Below, in pieces: positions 1-12,890 of a stretch of DNA of 64,000 nt. The position numbers were made by a program, and so were the translations under genes. The stretch's first letter is position 1, and each line of letters starts with the position of its first letter. The DNA comes from Embiotoca jacksoni (Eukaryota; Chordata; Actinopteri; Embiotocidae): NCBI GenBank assembly GCA_022577435.1, contig JAKOON010000033.1:3903257-3967256 (forward strand), in the 5' to 3' direction. Below the pieces are notes generated by a model. That model saw only the letters and a program-made list of their open reading frames with translations, was not told the DNA's origin and ran no database searches.

Positions 1-3000
1 CAGCACCAGTCTTTCCGATTCCCACTGTTTCCAATTTACCTCTCTTCCGGAGTACATCAGCACTTTTTCCCCCGCTCCTCTCCTTCTGCTCTCCTCTTTC
101 TTCTCTTGTTCTACTCTGATCAATTAATCATGTCTGAGAAAGAAGGGCGCTATCCTGAGATAATTTCCTGGGTGTTGAGTGGGTGATCCATTAGTCCTGC
201 CTGATGAAGAAACACACTCTTCATGTGATGGGGTTTATTCCACTCTCTCCTCCCTCTTTTCTTCGTATCATCTCCTGTCTGTCGTCTCCTCATCTGTCCC
301 TTTCTCTTTGTCCCTAAAGTAGCAGGTGTACATGCCATAATGTCAGATAATCGTGTTGCTCCCTCTCCTTAATAGGCCTGGATGATTTCCAGCAGTTCCC
401 GCTGAAAGAACTATTATGATTAGCCACTAAACACACCCTTTGCTCGGTATGAGAAAAAAAAACAACCTTTCTCTATTCAAGCGGTAGTGTTAGCCTAGCG
501 ATTAGCCCCGTTTTTGAGGCTCATTCAAGATGAGAGAAATTAACGAATGGTTTTGAGAAATCGTTTGTCTATTGATTATTTTTTTTCTGTCTATTTTTTC
601 TTTTTTTCTTTTTTATGTAACTGCTTCCTGCAGTTCACTTATTGATGTCTGAGTAAGTGCTTCAAAATTGCGCCCTCCTTGCAATTAACTGAAATCATGT
701 TGGCTTTCAAAGCCCTCGGTTTTTGTTTGTGCTTGGCATGTGCTGCGTTTTCTCTTCAGAAGACTTAACAAAACACGGAATGGTAAATTAACTACCATCA
801 GCTGGCCAGCAGTTGTGTGTGTTTGTGCGTTGATGGATATTAGTATCACTTTTTACTGTGGCCTTTTGCTGTTTGTTTTTTCTTTTGCTCATTTGGTCAC
901 GTTCTTTTCCTTGTTTTGTTTGTGTGAGAGTGTATTCGTGCATGTGTGCTCATATTCCTAGTTAATAGTTTGGCAGATGGTATCACACGGGGTTAAGCCA
1001 TTAAGGTGTATTCTCGGGTGCTCAAAAGGTGGACTTCAGCGCTGTTGGAACCAGGAAGCATCAGGAAGAAATCCAAATGTCACAGTGCTCAAACCAGAAA
1101 ACATGAATGCCTAACAAAACTCATATGAAGCTTAATTTAAGTAGAGCAAAGCTGATATAAACAATGTGTTCAGATCGTATATTGTCAAATTATAGCCTGA
1201 CGATATCAGGGTGTGACTTATCACGTGGTTATATCTGACACCTGAAACTTCCTAATGTAAATGAATTATAAAATCAGTAAAGACAATAGGAACTGCAGCC
1301 AGCGAAGTCTGAAGCTGCAAACATATTTCCTATGGGGTTTTCTGTACGTTCTGCAGGACACACTACAGCTACTTCACTTCACTGGTGGTTTTTTTTGGAC
1401 ATTTTTGTAAAGGGGCCCTTCATTTTTTTCTTTTGAATTAGCATATTTCCATATTTCCAGTTATTTCTAATAACAATCTTCTAAATTCAATAGAATGTGT
1501 AGGAATACTGTGTGAAAGAATGTAGGCTCCTGCTTGGCTACTGCGTTATTATTCATCGTCTATATTCAGTGAAGTAAGCTACAATCACGGTGGAAGTTAA
1601 AGCCTGAGGCACTTTACCACATCATTTAAATTTCTAATGCAAGGTTGTTGGTCACATAATAACAAAAAGTAAAAATGTAACAGTAACATTGAACAAAATA
1701 TGTCTGCGAGGACTATATAATGTGTAATTAACAGATGCTGACATACCACTATCCTCTTTTATGGACACAAATACACTTTTCTATTACTTTTCCATTACTG
1801 GAAGATAAAGGTGCTTTCTTTTAACAGAAATAAATTGGAAAAGTTTTTTCTCATCTTGGCTGTCAAACTAAAATAAATTGCAATGGAATTTCACCGTCCC
1901 ACTGTGCAGGCAGTAACCACAGGGAGTTTTTGGTTGGTGAAAGCAAACAAGGGACAGTAATTGTGGCCTTTGCCATGTTGGAAGCCACAGCAAGCAGACT
2001 GACTGGTTTTGCTGAAAAATTTGAGTAAGAGGTCAAATATTTTGTGTGTGTGTATCATAGCTGACCATAGAAGACTGCATGGTGCCTCACTGGTTGTAGA
2101 AACCTGCAGGGAAACTGCTGCACAGCATGAATACAGGCAAATGGAAGAATATGGGAGCACCTGTAGTGAATAGGGAAGAACAAACACAAGATGCATGAGG
2201 CCAAAGTCTCAAGGTCACGTTCAACCTCAGCAATTGTTACTGCAGTTTGACTGTTGTTAGAATGTCCACAAGGAGGACATTTATTATCATGATCTTGCTA
2301 TAGTAACAAAAAAACAAAAATACAGATTACAAAACAGAGATCTGGTAAACTGGAAACACTAGGACAGTAAAAAGTAGTAGAAGTTACCCTCGATGCTACC
2401 AGTTCTTTTAAAGCATGTTGGGCGTTTCTTCCCTGGTGTAAAACCAGATGATTTCCACACTTAATATACAGTAATTCCTCTCTGCTATCCAATGCAATAT
2501 TGCTGTGTAAGGTATACAGTGCAGAGTTCTGGAGAATCTTAGGATTGGCGGTGTTTAGATGAGGCAGTATTTCTTCTGTTTTGCTAAAGGGCCATAAATG
2601 AACTCCGGAAATCTGGCTTTACACGTTTTGCTCTGGTATGATTGAAGTAAGGGCTCTGAGTTCTGAGTTCATTTGGGTGCAGCCTAAACTGATTTGTAGC
2701 AAAGAACGGGTGCAGAGAGCAGATTTGCCTCCGCCGCTTCTCTGTGAGTCATCAGAGCAGAACGGCACAGAGAAAAGGATGAGAGAGAAGGAGGGATGAG
2801 GGTAAGAGAACTCTTCCACCAACCAATCTCTCCTCCCTCAGCCTCACACATCCCGTGTCACCATTTGATCCCGTTCTTTTTCTCAGGCCTTCCTCCACTT
2901 TACCTTTCCTGTCTTACCTAGCTATACTCCTTTCTGTTTTTCCCATATGTCTTCAGCCATATGTTCTTGGTTCTCAATCTCCCCTCCGTATTTCTCATTT

Positions 3001-3042
3001 TGCTTTCTTCCATCTTTGTCATGTCTCCCCCCTCCCCCCCCT

Positions 3043-3044
<2 letters not shown>

Positions 3045-3127
<83 letters not shown>
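3045..3127 (+). repeat. (CA)n microsatellite, 83 bp
   Basis: An uninterrupted CA tract preceded by a C-rich stretch. Long open frames of alternating His/Thr or Val/Cys here are artefacts. Confidence 0.97.
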
Positions 3128-3129
<2 letters not shown>

Positions 3130-3464
3130 CCTTCACTCTCACTTTGTGTGCAAGGAATGCATGTGTTTGACTGTCCAACTCGAACACTCAAATGTTTGTT
3201 GCTGTTGGGAAACTTCTGCCTATTATTTCAGTATATAGTCAAGCAGCCTGTGTTGGCTTGTGCAATGTAATTGCATGTCAGACTTTTGAGTGAGAACGCT
3301 GACCTTCTCCCAGAGCTTCTGTCTTCCCTTCCCGTTAACCAGTCCGTCTATTCAATTCTTTATTGCTCCAAGATCAGACACAGACAGATCGTGTAGCCCG
3401 CGGATTTATACATTTTGATTATTTTATCCTGTAGCATTATTAATCCCACAAAATACATACTCTG

Positions 3465-3486
3465 ACACACACACAGGCACACACAG

Positions 3487-3544
<58 letters not shown>
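3465..3544 (+). repeat. (CA)n microsatellite with two GG interruptions
   Basis: The pure part is 3488-3544; the left part has 'cacaggcacac' twice. Confidence 0.95.
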
Positions 3545-3546
<2 letters not shown>

Positions 3547-3834
3547 CCAGCTCATTTTAAAAGGGTTACAAATGTTATTGAAAAAATAAAAAGTTCCTGA
3601 TTTAACCAGAATTGTGTCTGAGGAGTTGTTCATCCTTCAAAATGTATCTGAAGCCACAACGGTCATCATAATATTCTTTATTTAGAACTTTAAATATGAG
3701 TTTACAAAGGACTTTACGTGCATAAAAAACAAAATACAAAGTATATTTAAAGAATCCTCATGCAAAAAAAACCTTATGCACTCAAACAATCAACCAGCGA
3801 CGTAGCAGCTACTCTGACTCCAACCATCCCAAAA

Positions 3835-4400
3835 ACCCGAATGTTCACCTGGAAATTAATGGAGAATATCATAGCAACCGGCTAGCACCCCCCCCCCCCC
3901 CCCCCCCCATTAATGGCCAACCAACAATCTGATAAACCTTATAGTAACCACGTACTGCCGATTGTGGGAAAAACATGAGAAACCGCTTTGAAATTCTCTG
4001 AACAGCTAACAACATTTCTCCGTGCCCGGTTAAACAACCAGATCAAACTAGCAACCACCTAAATCATGCTAACCATAAAAAAAATAATAATAAAAAAAAA
4101 AATAATCCTTTATCAACTACCGTCAATAACTGTCCCACTGCTTGGGATACCCTTGCACCTACCTACCAACCTGGAAATGCCCATCACATCTACCAAGCAC
4201 CAATAGCAGCCACACATGAGCTTTGAACCTTGGCCTGACCTAATCATTTCAATGAGCAACAAATGTATCCACATCCCACCTCCACAGCATCATAAAACCT
4301 ACCTAATAGAAACCTGAGAGCACCTGTTACATTATTGATCAACCTACGCTGACACCAGCAGCTTGTACCGCAGTAGAAGCTCCCGAGCAGCATGCACATT
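3835..4400. repeat. decayed 'tagcaacca'-type repetitive stretch
   Basis: Variants of atagcaacc, ctagcaacca, atagtaacca, gctaacaac and acctacc recur irregularly across the segment, with a C21 run at 3888-3908. The pattern suggests an old degenerate tandem array; the period is not fixed. Confidence 0.35.
3888..3908 (+). repeat. poly(C), 21 bp
   Basis: A pure C run that could form an i-motif, with a G-quadruplex on the opposite strand. Length is likely polymorphic or error-prone. Confidence 0.95.
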
Positions 4401-5189
4401 TGAACTTCTCTCGAAAAATAAATTCCCAGTTTTAAATTTTCAATCTAACAACAACTGGTACATTATCTGTGTATCTGCAAACAAACACACATGCAGGCAC
4501 TAGGTAACCTGTGAGCACCCAGGCTTCAGTAGTGAGAACCCCTGTTCATCTTTTCATCTGTGTTGAATTTCTTTGTGGAGAAATCGGTATCAGCGCATGA
4601 TGTATTCATGTTCGTTTTTCACGACCTGCATGAAAAGATATTATTTTTCCACAAAGGCCTTTCTTCCAACTGATGATTCTTTCCTTTTGTAAACCCAGTC
4701 TTATTGTTGCGAAAGTGCTCCCGACCTCCCCGTTTTAACTTTAACAATCACTGAACTGTAAATACTTTTGGAAAAAAAGAATCTGCATTCCTCACTAATG
4801 TAGCATGAAGATAAACTGTTCAGTCAGCAGAACAGTTCTGTTTATTGACTCTGTCCAGACACTCGACTGAATGATAAGCATCCGGCATCTGAACTTGAGT
4901 TTGAGCTTTATGTACTTTGATCCGATATTTGAGGAGACGAGGTGAGAGTGGCAGTTTTATCCTTTTTTGACAGAACGCCACTTGATTGTCGCTCGAAGAC
5001 TATTGTGATTATCCCTTCATAGTTGCTGATAAAGGATGAGTAAAAAAACAACAACCAGACTTTTATGCTTTTTATGCTTTTTGGGGTTTCTTTGAAATTC
5101 AGTTTCCCACTGGATTGCTCTTTGTTTTGTTTGCCCTCTGTTTAAATTAAACTCTTTCACCTCGTTTCATAGCACCTATAGTCAGGGGC

Positions 5190-5267
<78 letters not shown>

Positions 5268-5270
5268 CGT
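5190..5270 (+). repeat. (GT)n microsatellite
   Basis: A pure GT tract to 5263, then gtgcgtgcgt. Opposite in sense to the CA tracts near 3.0 and 3.5 kb. Confidence 0.97.
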
Positions 5271-6519
5271 TTTTATATGGGAGCGCATGTGTGTCAGGGA
5301 GAGTGCACAGCTCCATAAAATATTCATTGCCAGTATTCTGCAACATTATTCCTTACATCAATATTGCATTGGGCCTTTAAATGCTTTTGTTTCAAGACAT
5401 TTGGTTGGAGCTTGCATCCTTATGTAGGTCTGCCAGAATCCATCCTGCAATGCTGTAGTGAGATACGTCTTGTGCAGATGACAGGTAGACAACAGGAAGC
5501 ATTAACGGGTGAGGAGCTGAGGAGAGACAGATGACGACTGGTGGTGAGTTAGCGAGGGAAAAGTTCGGAGGCATGAATTAAAACATTTTCTTTTTTTTTT
5601 TTGGGGGGGGGGGGGTATATATTTGTGCAAAGGTAATAATGTTTACCTTTGGATTACTAGAAGATAATGGCTAAATGGATTTGGCTTTTGGAGTATTTAC
5701 CTTTGCTCATCATTTTTGACCCTGTCTGCGTTTACCTTTGTTATTGGAAAGCGTGTACACAAAGCCAGCCTTGACTACAGTCACTTTATGGCTTTCCATC
5801 TTTCCGTTTCGAAGGCTTGATCCAGTAAATGATCAAAACGCCAGCTACTTGGTCAAAATCATCCTCTTTCTACCCAATACAAGGCCAAACATCTTCCACT
5901 TATCTCGCGAAGAAGATGATATTTTTCCTCTCCCCTGCATAGGTACTATTCTCCCCCCCTCTCTCTGTCTGACTCAACCATTCCCCACCTCAAAGCCCCG
6001 TCTCCCCCCCAGTGCCAATCTTCTACAGTCGAATGAAAAATGCGTCCAATATCCCAGAGACAGGGCAATAATGACTGGAAAGGGATAGAGGTGAAGCAGA
6101 CAGATAGCATCCAGCTAGTGATAGCAGTCTTTGCTTGGGTTAGCACTTGTGAGGAAGTCAGTAGAAAATACTTTATTTTTTTTTTTTGCAAGGCTGTCTA
6201 TTTTCTTGGCCACCTTTCTTTTTCTTGTCCAAGTTGTAGTTTTTGGTCACCAGATATTTGACCGTTTTGGGGTTCCTCAATGCAGATATGTATTGCTCAA
6301 AATAATATAAAATAAAACAAAATTTAAAAACAAAAAGACTCTTAAGATTTTTCAACAAAAATCATAGCGTTTGGATACTTTTCTGTTTCTCAATTTGGCC
6401 AAATGCCATTGCTTCACCACAACATTGGTTTTCTGTTGTGAATGCAAGACTCGTAAACAAGAAAAGCATCTGCACATCTGCCCCAGTGTCACAGCAAAGT
6501 GTTTAATACCCCCTCCAGT

Positions 6520-6534
6520 CCACTAGAGGGCAGC
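6520..6534 (+). promoter_or_regulatory. CTCF-like motif
   Basis: The bases CCACTAGAGGGCAGC match the core of the vertebrate CTCF consensus (CCASYAGRKGGCRS) at every core position. It lies in an intron, away from simple repeats. Function depends on occupancy, which the sequence cannot show; such words are also carried by some dispersed repeats. Confidence 0.45.
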
Positions 6535-7191
6535 GTGTCAGAGTCACGGCTTTATCTCAGTGAAGTGTTAAAAACCATGTGCTTTAGGACAACGAAAACA
6601 TGAGGAAAAGCAAGTGGTTAGGATGAGAGGGGGAAAAAAAACCCCCACCTTATCAGGGAAAAACAACATGCGAACAAACAGACAAAACGGAAAAATACCC
6701 ATTCACGTTGTCTTGTCCAGCGACGGTCAAACCCTGGCCATGTGCGTGATGGTCCATAACTTACGCCTTTTGCCCCTCCTCTAGCCTCCTTACAAGGACT
6801 TCACAGCCTTCGTACTTTGTCTCATGCGCTCCGTCAGCTGAAGCGTGTCATCAAGACACGCTGCAGGTAGAGATTGCAGGTAGACCTTAAAACTTCTGCC
6901 TACTTTCAACACATGAATTGAGTGGTTTTAGGAACAAAGCGTCATCGTTACATTATTTTTGATTTGTATTCTGCCAGATCCGTTTTTTATCTGATCAAAC
7001 TTTTATTTCTTTGAGATTTTCTTCTGATAGTTTAGATGAATGCAAACTGGTGGTTTGTTCAAAAACGACGCGTCCTGTCAAACAGGTTGGATTTGCTGTT
7101 TTTTCTAGCCCCCCCATGATACTGTCAAAATCCTTCTCTAAAAGCAAAGGAATCTCACTGAACACTGCCCCCTCCCTCCCTTCCCTCCTCC

Positions 7192-7215
7192 CACACACAC
7201 ACACACACACACACA
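7192..7215 (+). repeat. (CA)12 microsatellite
   Basis: A short pure CA tract after a CT-rich stretch. Confidence 0.95.
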
Positions 7216-9300
7216 ATTATTTCATAGTTTCAGCACTAGCCAAAGCGTCTTGAGCAAAGGTAGCTTCGGTGCATTAACAGTGCAGGCAGGGAGGCGTGGA
7301 TCGTGGGGGAAATGGTGAATGTAAAAGGCCATTAAGAGGCTCCCCGTGTGTCTGTGTGCACGCGCATGAGTCGGAGCCTGATGATGGATGGAGTGTGCTG
7401 ACGTGTGCAGCCCAGTGGACTGTGAGACTGGACATGGCTGGTCTCTCTCCGTCCCCCTCCATCTCTTTTCTCCCACTCTCTGCCTCACTCCCTCTTTGCT
7501 TCACTTCCTCAGGGCCAAGCATGTCACGTCGCCACCGCTCACCCTCACTCCTTTCTCTCTCTCTCTCTCCCCCTCCTCGTCTAGTTTCGCTCTCCCCTGC
7601 TCTCTGACATTTAGTGGCGTTGCAGGGCAAACAGCAGCTTTAACACATCAGACATATTTGTATTAGGCCTACCTGTCGTCTGCTCAAAGCCAAAGGTACG
7701 GGACGGTAATCAGTTAAGCCAGTCTGTCCATCGCAATTCATCACTGTTGGAATTTGGGTATAGTCGCAGGTGAGTGAAGGGATAAATGAGATTTTTGAAA
7801 TAGAATAAAAGATGGAAGTTAGCTCACTTTGACAGCTCAGCAGGTGCATGTAATACCAAGAAAAAAACAGAGCCAGAGTAGAGAAAGCCACACACAGCAC
7901 CCCCGTGCCTGTAACTGTACACTTGGCATGCGGGGTGGTACATTTAAATCATCATAATGAGCAATGCACGAACCTGATGAGGCTGTAAATAAGCCATTTA
8001 ACATTTGTCTTCATGAATACATGAGAAGTGATGGAAACAAAAGAAAAATGTGTTATTGTGATCCCCATTTAAAAACAAATGTCATTACAGGCATCGTACA
8101 ATAACTGATGAGGTAGACCTCTTCTGAGGTGCACAGATGGTTAATTTGAATGTGAGGGAATTTTGTACAGAAGTACTTTCCTTTCTGGGAAATGCATCAT
8201 GCAGACAGTTAACATTCCCAAACACTCTCAAGCATCCTCCTCCTCGTCCAGGTTGTCTTTCAGGGCTCCTTTTGGATCCTTCTCAGGCAAACATTTATTA
8301 AGATCTTTCATTCAGTCTGTCATAATTCATTCTGGCACCCGCTCTGTCTGTTCTGGGTTTATTTTACCTTGCCATGACTGTTTGATTCCTCGCAGAGGAA
8401 GACTTTCAGGGTTTCAGGGATGTTCCTCCTTATTCAATCAAGCACACTGTCACAGAGTAGGGAGTGCGTTGCCAGGCAACTATGAGAACCCAGTGATAAG
8501 GTTCAAATGGTGTTCCTGTGTCTGCAGAGAGCTTACCAACTCTGTCTACATCACTGCTTCACAGGATTGATGATTCTTAATTTTGGCAAACACATTTTGT
8601 TACATATTGATAGTCAGTTTAACTATTAGAAATTGATATACACTGTCTGACAGGTGTCATCCGACTGTAATACAGCTGCTTTTTGACCCACTTGGGTCTA
8701 AAGTTTTACTCTTTTTTCAATGTTGATTGACTGCAATGTGGTCCCCTCTTGGAATAGCAAGGACATGCACATGGATGAATATGACATCAAAATGGAAATC
8801 TATATACAAGTGTATTGGCCGTTTCATTAATATTGGTCATTTAATTAATTTAATAATTTTATATTAATGTGTTTATGTAATTCTAGATATTTCAAGGTTC
8901 TAAAGGTTGTGCAACAGGTTTTTACTTTCAGATTAGGCTAATTTTGGTTTGAAATTAATAAATAAAACAGGGCCGAGAAGTCCATAAATACAGATGTGTT
9001 GTCTAAACGAGTTGGTGTACTGTGCTGAGGAAAATGCAACATACTGTGGCCGGCACTTCTCCGTAGATTTAAAATTTGAGTCGTCAAGTAGGGGAAAGAA
9101 TGGTGACCATGACATATCATACTCCTGTACTCTAAGGTGCATTATGATGGCGGTATATGCTGAGTGCAATCTTACAATGTAATAGGTTATGTTGCTTTAC
9201 AAATCATACCTCTGCTCTATTATGTTTGAATGGTTTACAAGCTCGAGGAACCATGTCAGACATGTAAAATGTTGTATTTGTTGTTACTGATGCTGCACAG

Positions 9301-9481
9301 GCTAGAGGCGGAGAAGGCCCGGGCATCAGCGCAGGCTCAGGCTGAAGCCCAGTCCCAAGTCCAGGATGAAGTGTCCAAGATCCTGTCTGTGGAGCGGGCC
9401 ATAGCCCAAGAGAGCCTCCAGCAGGCTGTTATAAGAGAGAGGATCACCACTGAGGACGAGAGGATCCGTGCTCAGCTATAT
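9301..9481 (+). CDS. chchd3: chchd3 exon: MIC19 helical/coiled-coil segment
   Basis: The exon is 181 nt with acceptor ...gctgcacag and donor gtaagt. Its first base completes a codon begun in the upstream exon, and the remaining 60 codons end in phase 0. The peptide starts LEAEKARASAQAQAEAQ and ends with ERITTEDERIRAQLY. The first half is rich in Ala, Gln and Glu. The second half (RERI-x-x-E-x-ER) matches the region of MIC19 just before its coiled coil. No in-frame stop occurs between the splice sites. In MIC19/MIC25 this region belongs to the conserved domain that precedes the CHCH fold. The Ala/Gln-rich insertion is the least conserved part and could serve as a lineage marker. Confidence 0.9.
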
Positions 9482-9610
9482 GTAAGTCTCCCCACAAAAC
9501 TGAGTGGATATACAGCAATTACTGTGAATTTTGATTTCCTGTACATGCCCTGGGATTACTTCTCACAGTCAAAACACATGCAGGTTAGAAGAATTGGCTT
9601 TTAGGCAGGT

Positions 9611-9760
9611 ATGAATGAGTGTGAATGGTTGCTGACTGTGTGTGAGCCCTGTGATTGGCTGGTTGCCTTTCCAGGTTGTATCCTGCCTCTCGCCCAAAGT
9701 CAGCAGCTTCCAGCAGCATGTGACCTTCTAAAGGATAAGTAAGTTCACCAGATGGATGAA
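9611..9760 (+). mobile_element. LINE 3' tail fragment (fish type)
   Basis: The order of words gtgaatggttg, gagccctgtgattggctgg, ccaggttgtatcctgcctct and cgcccaaagtcagc, then ggataagtaagttc and gatggatg, matches the 3' end of a very common fish non-LTR retrotransposon tail. The copy is diverged and has a partly deleted middle. Confidence 0.65.
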
Positions 9761-10189
9761 AATCTGCACCACAGTATCAAACAGACATTTTAATCATATA
9801 AACATATTCTTTTGTACGTGTCATGTGCAACAGAAGTGCCACCAGGGCGTACCCAATGAAATACAGAGACAAATTTATCCTGAATTACAGGCATATATGC
9901 TTTTCAAACAGGTTAAAATTGGTGATGGTTTTCCAGCTCCAAGATTGTAGATTTAACTGTTTGAAATATGAAATGGCAGAATAAATAAAAAGGCAGACTT
10001 ATATTAAATTAGACACAGACTTAAAATCTGTTTGTGACAACGTAAGTTTTGGTCGGTACTGTAATGACAATGCTGGCAGCTATGGCTACGGCATGGGGGC
10101 TGTGTCACAGGAAACATATGTCCAAAGTAAAAGCTCGGCAGTAGAAGTTCTGAAAAATTCAAAATAAAAGTTGGAATATTGTTTTTTTC

Positions 10190-10290
10190 CTTACCTTTTT
10201 TTTCCCCCTCACACTCACATCCACGAACCACTCAAAATTGCTCCGTGAAACACTTTTAGGTCACGAACCACAATTTGAGAAGCACTAATT
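10190..10290 (-). repeat. old interspersed repeat, possibly hAT end
   Basis: The reverse complement contains gtgcttctcaaattgtggtt followed by 'cgtgacctaaaagtg', a word set common at ends of old vertebrate DNA transposons. 'Cacgaaccac' occurs twice within the segment (near 10221 and 10262). Family assignment is from memory. Confidence 0.4.
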
Positions 10291-10807
10291 CACATCGTAC
10301 AAACTCACAGGACAACTTCGGTTCACTTTTAACATCCTACAGTCTCAAACAGTAAGTAAACATCTCTATGCTGTAGATATTGTTGTCCTCTTTTAAATCC
10401 CTGCCTGTTCATTCTGCTGTTATGATGAAATATACCTTCTATGGGCAGCCTGTGCCTTTGTTTCCTGTAAATTGCCCTTGTAAACATTGTCAGATGAGCA
10501 TTTCTTAGCGCGCGCACACACACAGGCAGTGTATTGTTTTCAAAAATAAAACACATTTTCCCCGGAGTCTGGCTGCTGTTTACAAACCTATGCTATTGAT
10601 TATATAGCTCATTTCACACGCTCATCGCCATAATAGAAAAATGAATCATTTTGTTGAAAGAGAGGGAGAAGGAGAGGAGCGTTGACGTGATTCCTCGCTG
10701 CAGGACAAGTGTATATGAGGGATTCCTCATTTGGAACGGTGCTCAGATCGAAGGCAAAAAACAAAGGCAGAGAGGGAAGGAGGGAAGGAGAGGGGGGGGG
10801 AGGGAAG

Positions 10808-10814
<7 letters not shown>

Positions 10815-10855
<41 letters not shown>
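10815..10855 (+). repeat. (AG)n microsatellite in a purine tract
   Basis: A 41-bp AG tract within a purine-only stretch from about 10755. Homopurine mirror sequence can form triplex DNA. Confidence 0.95.
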
Positions 10856-10857
<2 letters not shown>

Positions 10858-11683
10858 TGATGTGATGGGTTTTTTCCTTTCAGCATCTGTGAAGAAAAGT
10901 GTTTCAGTCAGAAGTTTTCTGTAATTTCATTTCAGTTGTTTTTCATGAAGAGGGAGACGGGACAAATTAGGTCACACCTGCTTTCTATACGTTATGAGAA
11001 GCAGCATAGTGGGTGGTTTGTCTCACTGAAGTGTCACCAAGAAGAGTCCTTGTGCATATCATTGACTGCATCTCCCTGAAGTACAAACTCCCTGTTAAGA
11101 GAACTTTTCCTCCTATAAAGCTATCGCTTGTAGCCCCAAGGCTAACCTTGGGCCATGAGCAGCCTTTGAAACTATAGCTGGAAACCACCGCAGTGACTTT
11201 ACATTCAGTAACAGACAGAGTACGTGCACACAATCGTATACGGTCTTTGTTTCATTCTTTGTCTGAAACTTATATTTTCCTCATGAATCCAGTTGATAGT
11301 TTCTTTTCTCCCTCGACTTTGACTCTTTAAAGCTAAAGAATCATCGTCAGAGGGTTTTTCCTCCTTTAGAATTATGTATGTGTGTCTGTGTGATAATTTC
11401 TTCCATTTGAGCGTTCCTTTGGAGTGCCGGAGTTTTAATAGAATCCGACGGGTTATCAGTGGAGGCGCAGCGCCGTTCGCACCACTCATGTAATTGTCAA
11501 GTCAAGACGCTTCCACGCAGCCAATGTTCTTTTCAACTGGAAATGGACTTTTGTGTTTTAAAAGACAGCCTCTCGCCTGAGATGTCTCCCAGCCATTGTC
11601 ATTTCACTCAGTGTTTGTCAAACTCCAGGATTGTCTGCTACCCACAGTGAACTCATCTTTCATGAACTATAAAACATGTTTGT

Positions 11684-11688
<5 letters not shown>

Positions 11689-11719
<31 letters not shown>
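11689..11719 (+). repeat. (GT)n microsatellite
   Basis: A pure GT tract of about 31 bp. Confidence 0.95.
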
Positions 11720-11720
<1 letters not shown>

Positions 11721-12849
11721 CTGTCTCTTTTTACTCAAAGACATGAAAAAAAGGCTAACTGCTAAGATATTCATCTTGAAATATGAGCATATGAATATAT
11801 AGGCCTATAATTTTATTGCTCATTTTCGCCTGAGTTGATTTTTTTTAACTATCCCTCTCATCAGGTTCAAACCCACATCTGCACAAGGTACCCAGCAAAT
11901 TAAATTTACCTGGTCGTAAAACACATAAGCATCAGTAATTGGAAGGCGAAACTGGTTCTGATTGCCGGGCAAAGTCAATAAGTTGATCGAGTAAGAGCTC
12001 CAGGGAGAAGTTATGGCCTGCTGTACTGAGCTCGTAATCTGGTGGCTGATAGAGCTTTCAGTGATTTGTTCAGTGCTGTTTCCCGTAAACCTGTTCACAC
12101 CTCGTAAATCATCTCATAGGCTGAACTCATATGTTCCCCTTGACTAATTAACAGATTAAATCACACTGATTTCCTTCTTTCCTGCTTTTATACATTATTT
12201 AACTTGTTGATTGAATCTCACTGCACAGAAAGTGTTCCGATTACATTCTAGTGTTGAACACGCCAATCATTTTGATACAGCTTGTAATGAGAGTCAGATG
12301 GCATGCACATGCTTTAATGTGTTTATCTTAATTTAGCTGTGTAGCTAAAAAATAAAAGTGTAGCTCCACAACAGTGTAGTGTTGACAGTGTAGTGAGTGG
12401 TACACGTTATTCACTTTTTTATTTTTATTTGAGATAACTGAAACAAGTGAGTGTGTTTTGAAAACTGATGGATTTATCTTGGCCCACCGGCAGTTTTGGT
12501 GTCAGGAGAAATGACTGTTTTTTTCTATAGTGTGGAAAGTGAAGAAAGTTGGGAGAGTATTGACTACATGGGTAAACGTTGCATCAATCAATCTCTCTGT
12601 CTGTGACACTGTGGAGGACTTTTCTTTTCTTTGTTGGTTTAATCTGAACAGAAGAACGAAGGATCAAACATGACAGGAGACACGGGGATGTGAGCCGGAA
12701 GGGTTTATTAAAACAAGGTGATATCTTAAAATTTAACATCAACTGCAAAAAAGAATTGGAGAAACAGAGAAAGGCTGTGGCAAGAAATCAAAAGACTGGA
12801 AATTATTTTCTTGTAAAAATGTAGTCTGTGTATATGAATAAATACAGTT

Positions 12850-12890
12850 TATATATATACATATATATATATATATATGTATATATATAC
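12850..12890. repeat. (AT)n microsatellite
   Basis: A near-perfect self-complementary AT tract with single C and G interruptions placed symmetrically (tatac ... gtata), so it can extrude as a cruciform. Confidence 0.93.

Larger units (their letters stand above)
1..9300 (+). other. chchd3: chchd3 intron (3' portion) upstream of first visible exon
   Basis: This 9.3-kb stretch holds no exon I can recognise; the N-terminal MIC19 segments were looked for and not seen. It contains (CA)n tracts near 3045 and 3488, a C21 run at 3888, a (GT)n tract at 5190, a short (CA)n at 7192, a decayed 'tagcaacc'-type repetitive stretch (3835-4400) and a CTCF-like motif at 6520. The acceptor at 9299-9300 has a weak pyrimidine tract but a plausible branch site (ttactgat) just upstream. 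Confidence 0.8.

Noticed and set aside
484..535. tRNA/SINE-like A box (tagcctagcgattag)
   Set aside because: No convincing B box, no cloverleaf and no repeat body follow; chance similarity is sufficient.
1891..2196. 101-codon minus-strand open frame
   Set aside because: No recognisable domain, no splice context, and ordinary intronic composition.
2855..3270. Several overlapping open frames (up to 127 codons) on both strands
   Set aside because: They are created by the CA microsatellite, which is open in all frames (His/Thr or Cys/Val runs). The same applies to frames at 3360-3633, 5191-5427, 15163-15422, 15862-16083, 25104-25385, 26014-26275, 47770-48320, 49483-49761 and 53480-53923.
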